DNA of 58,035 nucleotides from Selenomonadaceae bacterium (GTDB lineage Bacteria; Bacillota; Negativicutes; Selenomonadales; Selenomonadaceae). Position numbers and translations under genes: made by a program. Numbering within the stretch: the stretch's first letter is position 1; each line of letters begins with the position of its first letter. The stretch spans positions 1 to 58,035 of the forward strand of contig JAFSOQ010000043.1 of NCBI GenBank assembly GCA_017446845.1. Direction: 5' to 3'. The notes under the pieces are model-generated. The model was not told the DNA's origin and did not search any database. It saw only the letters and a list, made by a program, of their open reading frames with translations. Shown here piece after piece: positions 8,840-17,336 of the stretch.

Positions 8840-9034
8840 TTGAATACTTTAAATGACCGTTTTGGCTTAGACCCGAATTTACCGGCGTGTCCGGAACATC
8901 TTGAGTTATTGAGGCAGTTGGCAGAAATGAGCAAATACATCGACCTCACACAAGGATTGGACGCGAGATTGTTCACAGAAAAAAATATTTTTCTGATAAA
9001 CGAGTTAAAAGTTAAGGCGTTGCACTTTGCTTGA
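8840..9034 (+). pseudogene. Fragment of a B12-binding/radical SAM protein
   Basis: The 64-codon frame contains the stretch YIDLTQGLDARLFTEKNIFL followed by KVKALHFA, which matches the interior of radical SAM proteins of the type that read FDLTQGFDARLL...IRFAWD. Only this piece is left: the CxxxCxxC cluster motif expected upstream is absent and the frame stops right after HFA. There is no good ribosome-binding site. It is best read as a gene remnant between larC and the histidine kinase gene. Confidence 0.55.
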
Positions 9035-9100
9035 TTCTTCTGAACACATCTTCTAAGAAACATTCTTCTTCAAAAAAAATTCGCGCAAAAGGCAAATACC

Positions 9101-9109
9101 TGCTATAAT
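9101..9109 (+). promoter_or_regulatory. Extended -10 promoter of the hybrid kinase gene
   Basis: TGCTATAAT is an extended -10 element (TGnTATAAT) 41 bases before the kinase start. No good -35 is seen at 17 bases, which fits an extended -10 promoter. Confidence 0.5.
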
Positions 9110-9149
9110 GTTTTAAATTCCAAACCAAATCGAGAGCGAGGAAGTAATT

Positions 9150-12100
9150 ATGACCGGTTCATTGCCGATGGATGTGACGAAATATGCCGAATTGCCTTTG
9201 GGTATAATAATTTGCAAGCCCGTAATGAACACTGACGGAACAGAGCGCGATTATCGCATAGTCTTCGGTAATGAGCACTTTGCAAAAATGATGGGCGGCG
9301 CGTTCACGGGCGAGACAGTCAGCGAGATAATAGACGCAGAAAAATATTTAATGACGCGTTTGGAAGATGTCCCCGAACCTTATGTGGGATTCATTGTGAT
9401 AAAAATTGCAGATATGAGCGAGCAAATTTCTCGGAAACAATTCCGTAAAATGATACGTCGCTTGGAAGGAGCAACATTACTCCTGCGCGAGAAGACTTAC
9501 GGAAAATTTGAAGCGGTTTACGCGTCGAAGGGCTTTGCAAAACTTTTTGATTGCAATATCGAAGACGCGCTGAAATTGCTGAACACGCAGGGGATAATAG
9601 CTTTCACGCACCCCGACGACCGACTTGCCGTCAAACGTATGTTGAGGCGTCGAGTTTCCGAGGACAGCACGAAAGATTTGACGATAAGACATTTGACGGC
9701 ACGCGGCGCAGTTATCTGGTGCAATGTCAACTACACGTTCATTGACGAATTCGACGAGCATTATGTTTACTGCACGTTCTTTGATGTGACTTCCGCGAAA
9801 GTTTACGCCCAACGACTTCAAAAGACTTACATGAGCATAGGCGACAATTTTTATCGGGCAAACGAGCGGACGCTTTCTATGTTCCGAGCAAATGTCACGC
9901 GCAACAAAGTCGAGGACGTTCAAGGCAAAGATTTATTCGGGACGGATTCGGTTATTCGTCCTTATTCCGAGCTGATACATTTACGCGCGGCGAATTATCC
10001 GATTGACGAGGAGCGCAAAGCTTTCCTTGATACTTTCGACGCGGAAAATATAAAATCACTCTTCCGACACGGCGAAACGGAATTATCAATGTATTTATTT
10101 TCTCGGCGGCGCGACGGACATTATTGCTACGTAAATTATCGGGCGGTCTTCACGCGGCACCCCATTTCCGACGAAATAATTATTTTTATATCGGAGCAGG
10201 AGGCGGGCAAGGAAAAAGTCGAAGGCGCATTGCTTGATAAAATTTTGGCGCGTCAATTCGATATGGTCGCCTACCTTGTGAATGACAAATACAGCGTGGT
10301 TGTCGGCGACGCATCTTTAATCAAGCAAGGTTCAATCTTCCCGATAACCCGCGAAGGTCGCTACGAGGAATATTTAAAAAATCAAGTCTTCCCCGTTTTG
10401 GAGGGCGAAGACTCAATCAAAAAAAATATAGAAGACGCGTTGAGCTTACAGACGATTAAAGACAAACTTAAAATTTCCGAGCCTTACGTCGTCAATATCG
10501 CCTGCAACATCGACGGGAAAATTTTTTACAAGCGGTTGGATTTTTATTCCATTGACCCCCGCGCAGATTTTTTTATCCTGCTTAAGAGTGACACGACCGA
10601 AATTCAGCGCAAGCAGATTGAACAGAATACACGCTTGAAAGAGGCGTTGACGGTCGCCAAGCAAGCCAACGTTGCAAAGACGGCTTTCCTGTCGCGCATG
10701 AGTCATGAGATTCGCACGCCCATGAATGCGATAATCGGTCTGGACAACATCGCGCTGCACGACAAAGATTTAACTCCGACGCTTAAAGGTTACCTTGAAC
10801 AAATCGGTTCGAGTGCGCGTTATCTTCTGTCGATTATCAACGACATTTTGGACATGAGCCGAATCGAAAGCGGTCGCATGAGTTTCCGCAACGAAGAATT
10901 TTCTTTCACGTCGTTTATCTATCAGATTAACAGTTTGGTCGACGGACAATGCAACGACAAAAATTTAACCTATGAATGCGAACTCAAGGGCGAAATCGGA
11001 AAATATTATATCGGCGACGACACAAAGCTTGAGCAAGTGCTTTTGAATATTTTGGGCAATGCGGTCAAGTTCACGGACGCGGGCGGCAAGATCAAACTGA
11101 TTATTGAATGTACCGCGCAATTCGACGGGCAATCAAATTTCAGATTCACGATACGCGATACGGGCATCGGCATGAGCAAAGATTATCTGCCGAGAATTTT
11201 TGAACCGTTCAGCCAAGAAGATGATACGACTACTTCGCGCTACGGCGGGTCGGGTCTCGGCATGGCGATTACAAAAAATATCGTGCAGATGATGAACGGC
11301 ACGATTGAAGTAAGCTCGGAAAAAGGTGTCGGCACGGAATTTGTTGTAAATGTTCCGCTGAAGAATTCTGCTCGCAGTGAAGGCGAAGAATCGCGCGAAA
11401 TGCGTCCGCAAGATTTTTCCGTCTTGATAATCGACGACGAATTACTTGCGCGGGAACATGCCAAATCGGTGCTCGAAGAGGTCGGAATAAAGTCGGACAC
11501 CTGCGCGGGCGGCAAGGAAGCTTTGGAGATGATAAATCTGCGACACGCCCGCCGCGAAGACTATAATTTAATCATAGTGGATTGGCTGATGCCGGAAAAG
11601 GACGGCATAGAACTTACTCGCGAAATTCGGGAAATACTCGGCGAGGACACGACGGTTATAATTTTGACGGCTTACGACTGGTACGAGGTGGAAGAAGAGG
11701 CAATCAAAGCGGGCGTCGATTCATTCATGTCCAAGCCGTTGTCTTCGGCGAATGCGCTTTACGAATTCCAACAAGCATTCAATCGCAAACGTCAAACAGT
11801 TCCGGAAAAGAAAGTCGTCGAGCTTGAAGGAAGAAAAATTTTGGTCGTGGAAGATATGCCGGTCAACGCGGAAATAATGATGATGATTTTGGAAATGCGC
11901 GGCATGATTTCAGACCACGCGGAGAACGGAAAAATTGCCCTAGAAAAATTTGCAGCGTCGCCGCCGCGATTTTATGACGCGATATTGATGGATATAAGAA
12001 TGCCGGTTATGGACGGCTTGGAGGCGACCGCCGCAATACGAGCACTCGACCACCCCGACGCAAAAACCGTGCCGATAATCGCAATGACCGCCAACGCCTT

Positions 12101-12209
12101 CGATGAAGACGTTCAACGCTCACTCAAAGCGGGCATGAACGCGCACTTGACCAAGCCCGCCGACCCCGAACAACTTTATACGGCTTTGCAAGAACTCATC
12201 AGGGATTAA
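9150..12209 (+). CDS. Cytoplasmic hybrid sensor histidine kinase with two receiver domains
   Basis: A 1019-residue signalling protein without clear membrane segments, so it should sense a cytoplasmic or redox signal. The N-terminal half has several PAS-like regions (for example around residues 10-70 and 110-220, the latter with the HPDDR motif typical of PAS_3). The HisKA box is SHEIRTPMNAIIG with the phospho-accepting histidine near 519, followed by an HATPase domain (ILGNAVKFTDAGG, DTGIGM, GGSGLGMAI). Two receiver domains follow, with phospho-acceptor aspartates in LIIVDWLMP (about 810) and AILMDIRMP (about 947). No separate output domain or HPt protein is visible nearby. A short frame follows one base after the stop. 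Confidence 0.92.
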   Translation: MTGSLPMDVTKYAELPLGIIICKPVMNTDGTERDYRIVFGNEHFAKMMGGAFTGETVSEIIDAEKYLMTRLEDVPEPYVGFIVIKIADMSEQISRKQFRKMIRRLEGATLLLREKTYGKFEAVYASKGFAKLFDCNIEDALKLLNTQGIIAFTHPDDRLAVKRMLRRRVSEDSTKDLTIRHLTARGAVIWCNVNYTFIDEFDEHYVYCTFFDVTSAKVYAQRLQKTYMSIGDNFYRANERTLSMFRANVTRNKVEDVQGKDLFGTDSVIRPYSELIHLRAANYPIDEERKAFLDTFDAENIKSLFRHGETELSMYLFSRRRDGHYCYVNYRAVFTRHPISDEIIIFISEQEAGKEKVEGALLDKILARQFDMVAYLVNDKYSVVVGDASLIKQGSIFPITREGRYEEYLKNQVFPVLEGEDSIKKNIEDALSLQTIKDKLKISEPYVVNIACNIDGKIFYKRLDFYSIDPRADFFILLKSDTTEIQRKQIEQNTRLKEALTVAKQANVAKTAFLSRMSHEIRTPMNAIIGLDNIALHDKDLTPTLKGYLEQIGSSARYLLSIINDILDMSRIESGRMSFRNEEFSFTSFIYQINSLVDGQCNDKNLTYECELKGEIGKYYIGDDTKLEQVLLNILGNAVKFTDAGGKIKLIIECTAQFDGQSNFRFTIRDTGIGMSKDYLPRIFEPFSQEDDTTTSRYGGSGLGMAITKNIVQMMNGTIEVSSEKGVGTEFVVNVPLKNSARSEGEESREMRPQDFSVLIIDDELLAREHAKSVLEEVGIKSDTCAGGKEALEMINLRHARREDYNLIIVDWLMPEKDGIELTREIREILGEDTTVIILTAYDWYEVEEEAIKAGVDSFMSKPLSSANALYEFQQAFNRKRQTVPEKKVVELEGRKILVVEDMPVNAEIMMMILEMRGMISDHAENGKIALEKFAASPPRFYDAILMDIRMPVMDGLEATAAIRALDHPDAKTVPIIAMTANAFDEDVQRSLKAGMNAHLTKPADPEQLYTALQELIRD

Positions 12210-12210
12210 A

Positions 12211-12336
12211 ATGGAAGAACTAATCGGCAAGATTAATGCTCTTGAACTTTTCGACAGCGGACGGCTTGAAAATTTTCCTGCGGGAAAGTTCGTGACGCTT
12301 GCCGAGATTCACCGTGCGCTGTCAGCCGCGCCGTAA
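12211..12336 (+). CDS. Short hypothetical protein, possibly cut off by the tnpB element
   Basis: A 41-codon frame starts one base after the kinase stop (MEELIGKINALELFDSGRLE, then FPAGKFVTLAEIHRALSAAP). Codon use matches the neighbouring genes and the placement suggests translational coupling. The stop lies in GTAAAGGTATAAGGCGC, within a GCGCC/GGCGC inverted repeat that probably marks the left end of the IS200/IS605-type element. The peptide may therefore be the start of a longer gene truncated by insertion. No family is recognised. Confidence 0.45.
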   Translation: MEELIGKINALELFDSGRLENFPAGKFVTLAEIHRALSAAP

Positions 12337-12385
12337 AGGTATAAGGCGCAATTTGTTCTTGTGTTAATTGAAAGGAAGTGAGCAT

Positions 12386-13499
12386 GTGGAATACATAAAA
12401 GGCTATAAATTCCGCTTGTATCCGAACAAAAGGCAAGCAATCTTGCTGAATAAGACGTTTGGTTGTTGTCGATTTGTTTTTAATCACTTCCTTTCCATTC
12501 GACGTGACAGCTGGGAAAATGAGAAAAAATCCGTTTCCTACAACGAAACAAGCGCACTGATGACGCAATTAAAATCTGACGAAAATTACTTGTGGCTAAA
12601 AGAAGCAGACAGCGTAGCAACAATCCCTTCGAGATTTGGACGTTGCCTATCAAAATTTTTTCAAGCATGACAGAGGCTATCCAAAATTCAAGTCGCGGCG
12701 AAACCATCTTCAAAGTTACAGAACGCAGAATGACGGTAAAAAAATTCGTGTAGAAGGAAAAAGAATCAGATTGCCAAAAATCGGCTCAATAAGATTTGAA
12801 CGGTCGAGAGAATTTAACGGACGGATTTTAAATGCAACGATAACGAAAACGGCGACAGAAAAATATTTCGTGTCGTTGTGCGTGGAAGAGGACATAGCAA
12901 ACAATTTGCGACAAAATGACGGCGGGCAAATTGGTCTTGATGTCGGCTTAAAAGAATTTTGCACAGACAATTACGGAAATACGATTGCCAATCCGAAACC
13001 ATTACACCGCTTAAACAAGAAATTGACCAAAGCGCAAAGAAAACTTTCACGACGTAAACTCGACAGTCATAATCGAAATCGACAGCGGATAATATTGGCA
13101 CGTGTCTACGAAAAAATAACAAACACAAGAAAAGACTTTCTGCACAAATTGACAACTCAACTATGTCGTGAAAACCAAACGATAGCGGTTGAATCACTCA
13201 ATGTGCAGGGAATGATGAGAAATCACAAATTGGCGCAAGCAATAGCAGATGTAAGTTGGGGCGAATTTTTTAGACAGTTGCAATACAAAGCTATTTTGTA
13301 CGGTTGCGAAGTAATAAAAGTCCCGACGTTTTACCCGTCAAGTCAAATGTGTTGCAACTGCGGATATAAAAATTCACAAACAAAAGATTTAAGCGTACGC
13401 CAATGGACTTGTCCAAAGTGTGGAACTGCTCACGACCGTGACCAAAACGCCGCTATAAATATTTTGCATAAAGCATTAGCTTTGAAGAATTCAGCTTGA
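12386..13499 (+). pseudogene. tnpB: tnpB (OrfB) RNA-guided nuclease, frameshifted
   Basis: The N-terminal part (GTG at 12386, EYIKGYKFRLYPNKRQ) continues to about 12620, where the frame is lost; the rest resumes one base out of phase (LDVAYQNFFKHD...). Both parts together give about 370 residues, the usual TnpB length. RuvC-like residues are intact: aspartate in GLDVGLKEF, glutamate in IAVESLNVQG, aspartate in HDRDQNAAINIL. The zinc ribbon has CCNCG and CPKCG pairs. TnpB proteins cut DNA guided by an RNA from the element's right end. Here a single 1-base change (loss, or a sequencing error) separates the halves. Confidence 0.85.
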
Positions 13500-13617
13500 A
13501 GAATAGAAAGTACCGTGGGACACACGGGAAGTTACGCCTTTGGAGACCATGTAAGACGCAACCTCGGCGCAACGGTCGTTGAATTAGGAATCCCTCCTGG
13601 GGAGTGTCAACGAACCG
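13500..13617 (+). ncRNA. Candidate omega (reRNA) of the tnpB element
   Basis: The stretch after tnpB begins with TACCGTGGGACACACGGG, a pattern commonly seen at the 3' side of IS1341-type tnpB genes, and ends in a large hairpin whose outer arms are CGTTGA (13577-13582) and TCAACG (13607-13612) with an inner TCCC/GGGGA stem. Guide RNAs of TnpB derive from this position and normally overlap the gene's 3' end. The role is inferred from position and shape. Confidence 0.45.
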
Positions 13618-13671
13618 GTGACCTGCAAACTGTACCTAAAAAATTAATGGGATTGTGAGGAGGAGCTTTTG

Positions 13672-14919
13672 ATGAAATATTATCCTTTGCGCCCGATTCA
13701 ACGTTGGCTGGTTGATACGCACTTCAACAAAGCAAAATCGACGATGATGAATATCGGCGCGCTGCTCAAGATGTCACACGCGATTGACATGGAATATCTT
13801 GCCAAGGCGGTTAATCAGGTTTTGAACGCGCATGATATATTCCGTTGCCGCTTTGTCTTCCACCCCGAAACCAGCGACCTCTGTCAGACTTTCGACGGAG
13901 AAATCCCTGAAGTCAAGGTCAAAAAAATTTCCGACGAAGAATTTGATGAACGCATGGAAAAATTGCGCGAACCTTACAAAATGATAGACAGACCGCTTTG
14001 GCGAATATACGTGATAGAAACTCCGACCGCGAAATATCTTTACGTTGATTTTTATCATGCGGTAATGGACGGCGTGGCGGTTTTGTATCTCTTCTGGCGG
14101 GAAGTGGACGCGGCTTATCGCGGACGCAATAAAAGAAATCCTCCGCCGAGTTATGCCGAATACGTCGAGGAAGAATCTAAAATTTCTGCCGAAGAACTCG
14201 CCAAGGGTCACGCGTACTGGAAAAACATGTTGGCGGAATTCGACGCGGAAAAACATTTGCCGCCCGTCAAAGTCGCAGGCAGCGTCGCCAAATGGACTCC
14301 GGGCAATTTCAATTACAAATTCAAAAATATTTTTAATGAATTCTTCCGCCGCACTCACGTTATCGAAAATAATTTCTTCCTCGCCGCGACGATGTTGACC
14401 TTGGCGAAAATCACCGGGACAAAAAAATCTGTAATGAGCCGGATAAGCAACGGGCGCACGGATATGCGCGAACGTCGATTGATGGGATTGATGTTGGAGC
14501 AATTTCCTTGCGCGTGGGATTTCGGTGAAGATATTTCCATCGGAGAATTTTTGAACAGACTCGAAGGGCAAAACAATATCGGCTTGCGCTATCGCAAAAG
14601 TTTGGACGTCGTCTATGATGAACGGCTCGAAGATGATTGCGTCAGATTTGTTTTCCAGAAAAATTTGTATCAAGGTTTAATCTTCTGCGACAATCCCGTT
14701 GAAGTCGTCTACCTGCCGCCCAATGAAATTTCCGCCGTCGAAAATGCTCTGGACGTTGAAATAAATTTGGAAGACTCCGGCAGATATTCTTTCTACATGA
14801 AATACGACGCAAGCCGCTACTCCGAAACTGATATGAAAAATTTCGCCGAGACGCTCGATAAGATTATTCTCGCCATGCAGAATTTAAATGCTCGAACTTC
14901 CGAAATTTTGAAAGGCTGA
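13672..14919 (+). CDS. Stand-alone NRPS-type condensation-domain protein
   Basis: A 415-residue protein that is a single condensation-type acyltransferase fold. The core motif appears as YHAVMDGV (around residue 126), matching HHxxxDG with the first histidine replaced by tyrosine and the catalytic second histidine kept. The N-terminal YPLRPIQRWLVDTHF matches the usual opening motif of these domains, and WRIYVIET and NFFLAATMLTLAKITG fit later parts. Such enzymes form amide or ester bonds using thioester donors. No adenylation or carrier domain is in the window. It has a strong GAGGAGG site, and six bases after its stop begins a small double-glycine leader peptide gene, so the two are very likely one operon. 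Confidence 0.8.
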   Translation: MKYYPLRPIQRWLVDTHFNKAKSTMMNIGALLKMSHAIDMEYLAKAVNQVLNAHDIFRCRFVFHPETSDLCQTFDGEIPEVKVKKISDEEFDERMEKLREPYKMIDRPLWRIYVIETPTAKYLYVDFYHAVMDGVAVLYLFWREVDAAYRGRNKRNPPPSYAEYVEEESKISAEELAKGHAYWKNMLAEFDAEKHLPPVKVAGSVAKWTPGNFNYKFKNIFNEFFRRTHVIENNFFLAATMLTLAKITGTKKSVMSRISNGRTDMRERRLMGLMLEQFPCAWDFGEDISIGEFLNRLEGQNNIGLRYRKSLDVVYDERLEDDCVRFVFQKNLYQGLIFCDNPVEVVYLPPNEISAVENALDVEINLEDSGRYSFYMKYDASRYSETDMKNFAETLDKIILAMQNLNARTSEILKG

Positions 14920-14925
14920 TTGCAA

Positions 14926-15117
14926 ATGGCTAAAGACAAATTCAACGACAAAACTTTCAAAGATGAACTTCTGTCCGACGAACAACTTGACCAAATAACC
15001 GGCGGGCGACAAATTCCGAATATCCCGTTCAAAGACAAATCCGACATATTCTACAATCAATTCGGCAACTACTTTAATCGTCAAACGGATTTTACCAAAG
15101 ATAAAAATCATTTCTGA
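14926..15117 (+). CDS. Small peptide with double-glycine leader (candidate precursor peptide)
   Basis: The 63-residue product has an N-terminal part ending in LLSDEQLDQITGG, which closely fits the double-glycine leaders of bacteriocin, pheromone and related precursors (hydrophobic residues at -4, -7, -12, then GG). Cleavage after G27 would release a 36-residue core, RQIPNIPFKDKSDIFYNQFG followed by a polar, phenylalanine- and asparagine-rich tail. The ATG at 14926 is preferred over a TTG two codons earlier. It follows the condensation-type gene closely and is followed by a strong terminator. No peptidase-type ABC exporter is in the window, so processing would depend on genes elsewhere. Function is inferred from the leader only. 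Confidence 0.65.
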   Translation: MAKDKFNDKTFKDELLSDEQLDQITGGRQIPNIPFKDKSDIFYNQFGNYFNRQTDFTKDKNHF

Positions 15118-15135
15118 TAAGCGCATAAAAATTTT

Positions 15136-15169
15136 AATCGGCGTTTCTTGCTTGAAACGTCGATTTTTT
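15136..15169 (+). terminator. Intrinsic terminator of the condensation/peptide operon
   Basis: Arms AATCGGCGTTTC and GAAACGTCGATT (one G-T pair) enclose loop TTGCTT and are followed by a T run. The loop doubles as the -35 of the pot promoter. Confidence 0.85.
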
Positions 15170-15176
15170 GTATAAT
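15148..15176 (+). promoter_or_regulatory. potABCD promoter
   Basis: TTGCTT, 17-base spacer, TATAAT, located 33 bases before the potA start and overlapping the upstream terminator. Confidence 0.7.
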
Positions 15177-15208
15177 GCGGGAAATTTTTTTTGAAAGGTT
15201 GCTGGGAA

Positions 15209-16279
15209 ATGAAAAGAGAATTGATACACTTGGAAAACGTTGCAAAATCTTTTGGAAATTTGCTCGTGCTCGACGAAATTGATTTGTCGATATACGAAAG
15301 CGAGTTTATCACGCTGCTCGGACCTTCGGGTTGTGGCAAGACGACAATGCTGCGAATAATCGGCGGCTTTGAAAATCCCGACACGGGACGCGTGATTTTC
15401 GACGGAAAAGATATAACAAACCTTCCGCCGAATCGAAGACCGATTAACACGGTTTTTCAAAAGTATTCTCTCTTTTCCCACATGAACGTTGAGGAAAATA
15501 TTTCATTCGGTCCGAAAATCGCGGGCAAGTCTTCCGATTACATTCGCGACAAAGTTAAATACGCGCTTAAGCTCGTCAATCTGGAAGGCTACGAAAAACA
15601 TGACGTGACAAAACTCAGCGGCGGGCAACAGCAGAGAATTGCAATCGCCCGCGCAGTCGTCAATGAACCGAAAGTTTTATTGCTCGACGAACCTTTGAGC
15701 GCGTTGGATTTAAAACTCCGTCGCAACATGCGCCGCGAACTCGTCCGAATTAACAAAGAGACCGGAATAACTTTTATTTTCGTGACGCACGATCAGGAAG
15801 AAGCACTTTCGATGAGTGACCGAGTTGTCGTCATGAACCAAGGATACATTCAGCAAGTCGGCACGCCCGAAAATGTTTACAACGAGCCGGAAAATGCATT
15901 CGTCGCGGATTTTATCGGCGACAGCAACATAATCGATGGCGTCATGGTTCGCGATAAAGTCGTTCGGATTTTCGGTCGCGAATATCCTTGCGTTGACGTC
16001 GGCTTTCCCGAAGAATCTCCCGTCGATGTTCAGATTCGCCCCGAAGATATTAAACTTGCCGCGCCGCGTGAAGGTGCTTTTAACGGCGTCGTAACTCGCG
16101 TGGTTTTCTGGGGCATGTCCTACGACATTGACGTTGAGGCGGACGGTTTTCAATGGCTGATTCAATCGACGACGGGACGCACTGTCGGTGAGGAAGTCAG
16201 TCTGCACGTCGCGCCCGAAAATATTCAAATAATGAGCAAGCCTCAATCCGAAGACGAGGAGGTCGCAAAGGACAGTTAG
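15209..16279 (+). CDS. potA: PotA, spermidine/putrescine importer ATPase
   Basis: A 356-residue ABC ATPase that powers polyamine uptake with PotB, PotC and PotD encoded just downstream. Walker A is GPSGCGKTT, the signature LSGGQQQR, Walker B VLLLDEPLSALD, and the switch histidine lies in FVTHDQEEAL. The last third (from about residue 240) is the TOBE-type regulatory domain seen in PotA and other CUT1/opine-type ATPases (VQIRPEDIKL). The ATG at 15209 is chosen; an in-frame TTG six codons upstream lacks a good site. Its TAG stop is the first unit of a long heptamer array that separates potA from potB. Confidence 0.9.
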   Translation: MKRELIHLENVAKSFGNLLVLDEIDLSIYESEFITLLGPSGCGKTTMLRIIGGFENPDTGRVIFDGKDITNLPPNRRPINTVFQKYSLFSHMNVEENISFGPKIAGKSSDYIRDKVKYALKLVNLEGYEKHDVTKLSGGQQQRIAIARAVVNEPKVLLLDEPLSALDLKLRRNMRRELVRINKETGITFIFVTHDQEEALSMSDRVVVMNQGYIQQVGTPENVYNEPENAFVADFIGDSNIIDGVMVRDKVVRIFGREYPCVDVGFPEESPVDVQIRPEDIKLAAPREGAFNGVVTRVVFWGMSYDIDVEADGFQWLIQSTTGRTVGEEVSLHVAPENIQIMSKPQSEDEEVAKDS

Positions 16280-16490
16280 GAGTTAGGAGTTAGGATTTAG
16301 GATTTAGGATTTAGGATTTAGGAGTTAGGGTTTTTTCTAGTTCCTAGTTCCCAGTTCCCAGTTCCTAGGAGTTAGGATTTAGGAGTTTTTCTAGTTCCTA
16401 GTTCCCAGTTCCTAATTCCTGTTTAGGAGTTAGGATTTAGGAGTTAGGGTTTTTCCCTAATCACTAATCCCTAATCACTAACCACTAAAA
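16277..16490. repeat. Long heptamer array (TTAGGAN and complement) between potA and potB
   Basis: About 210 bases composed almost wholly of units such as TTAGGAG, TTAGGAT, TTCCTAG, TTCCCAG and CACTAAT in both orientations. Direct blocks (TTAGGAG/T) alternate with complementary blocks (CTAGTTCC), so the RNA could fold into long stems. The potA stop codon is inside the first unit and the array ends just before the potB ribosome-binding site. Confidence 0.95.
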
Positions 16491-16508
16491 TTGGAGGGCT
16501 TGCAATCA

Positions 16509-17336
16509 ATGTTTAATAAGGGCATAAGAAATATTTTGTTGACGCCATTTTTGATTTGGGCGGGGCTTTTTATTTTTATTCCGCTGATTTTTATTTTCTG
16601 GTACGGCGTGACGGATTACGACGGAAATTTTTCACTCGTCAACATGGGATTGATTTTTAAGCACGGCTACCTTGACGCGCTGGAACTTTCAATCGTGCTC
16701 GCGCTAATCAGCACGGTAATTTGCTTGCTGCTCGCCTACCCGCTGTGTTTAATCTTAACCGAACGTCAACGCGACAACACGACGATAATTTCTCTGCTGT
16801 TCATTTTGCCGCTGTGGATGAATTCGCTGTTGTCGACAATGGCTTGGCAGACGATACTTGAGGGCAACGGGATAATCAATCAAATTATGCGGCTGTTCGG
16901 CTTGCCCGACCTGCAACTGATAAACACGCCCGGCGCAATCGTCTTGGGCATGGTCTATAATTTTTTGCCGTATATGGTTTTGCCGCTGTACATTGCGCTG
17001 ACGAAAATCGACAAGCGAATTTTGGAGGCGGCACGAGATTTGGGCGCGAACTCTTGGCAGACGTTCACGAAAATAATTTTGCCGCTGAGCATACCCGGAG
17101 CAATCAGCGGCATAACTATGGTTTTTATTCCCGCACTCACGACTTTTGTAATCAGCGCACTTTTGGGCGGCGGAAAACTTTTACTAATCGGCAACATAAT
17201 CGAACAAGAATTTACTTTCCAATATGATTGGCATGTCGGCTGCGCGTTGTCGATAATCCTTATGATTTTTATAATCTTAAACATGTTGTTGACCATGGTC
17301 TTTGATAAAAGTCACGAGGAGGAGGACGCCGCATGA
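16509..17336 (+). CDS. potB: PotB, spermidine/putrescine importer permease
   Basis: A 275-residue inner-membrane permease with about six membrane segments and the conserved loop EAARDLGANSWQTFTKIILPLSIPG, the EAA motif that docks on the ATPase PotA. The ATG at 16509 follows a GGAGGG site by about ten bases. It overlaps potC by four bases (ATGA), so the two permeases are translationally coupled. The upstream intergenic stretch is taken up by a 210-base heptamer array, which may affect how much of the potA message reads into potB. Confidence 0.9.
   Translation: MFNKGIRNILLTPFLIWAGLFIFIPLIFIFWYGVTDYDGNFSLVNMGLIFKHGYLDALELSIVLALISTVICLLLAYPLCLILTERQRDNTTIISLLFILPLWMNSLLSTMAWQTILEGNGIINQIMRLFGLPDLQLINTPGAIVLGMVYNFLPYMVLPLYIALTKIDKRILEAARDLGANSWQTFTKIILPLSIPGAISGITMVFIPALTTFVISALLGGGKLLLIGNIIEQEFTFQYDWHVGCALSIILMIFIILNMLLTMVFDKSHEEEDAA

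Larger units (their letters stand above)
12328..13640 (+). mobile_element. tnpB-only IS200/IS605 (IS1341-like) element, decayed
   Basis: The element carries a tnpB reading frame broken by a frameshift and no tnpA. A 5-bp inverted repeat (GCGCC 12328-12332, GGCGC 12345-12349) lies at the left side and strong hairpins at 13574-13617 at the right side, as expected for subterminal palindromes of this family. Exact ends cannot be fixed from one copy. It sits between the kinase gene and the condensation-protein gene. Confidence 0.65.

Noticed and set aside
13581..13594. GAATTAGGAATCCC counted as a heptamer repeat
   Set aside because: It holds a single TTAGGA and lies in the conserved right-end hairpin of the tnpB element, so it is a chance match.
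13774..14673. Minus-strand frame of 299 codons opposite the condensation-type gene
   Set aside because: Composition is that of an antisense shadow (many Phe, Arg and Val), without a site or domain; the plus-strand gene has clear motifs.
16277..16490. TTAGGA repeats taken as telomere-like or CRISPR sequence
   Set aside because: Units are seven bases, occur in both senses and at many places between genes, with no spacers and no chromosome end.
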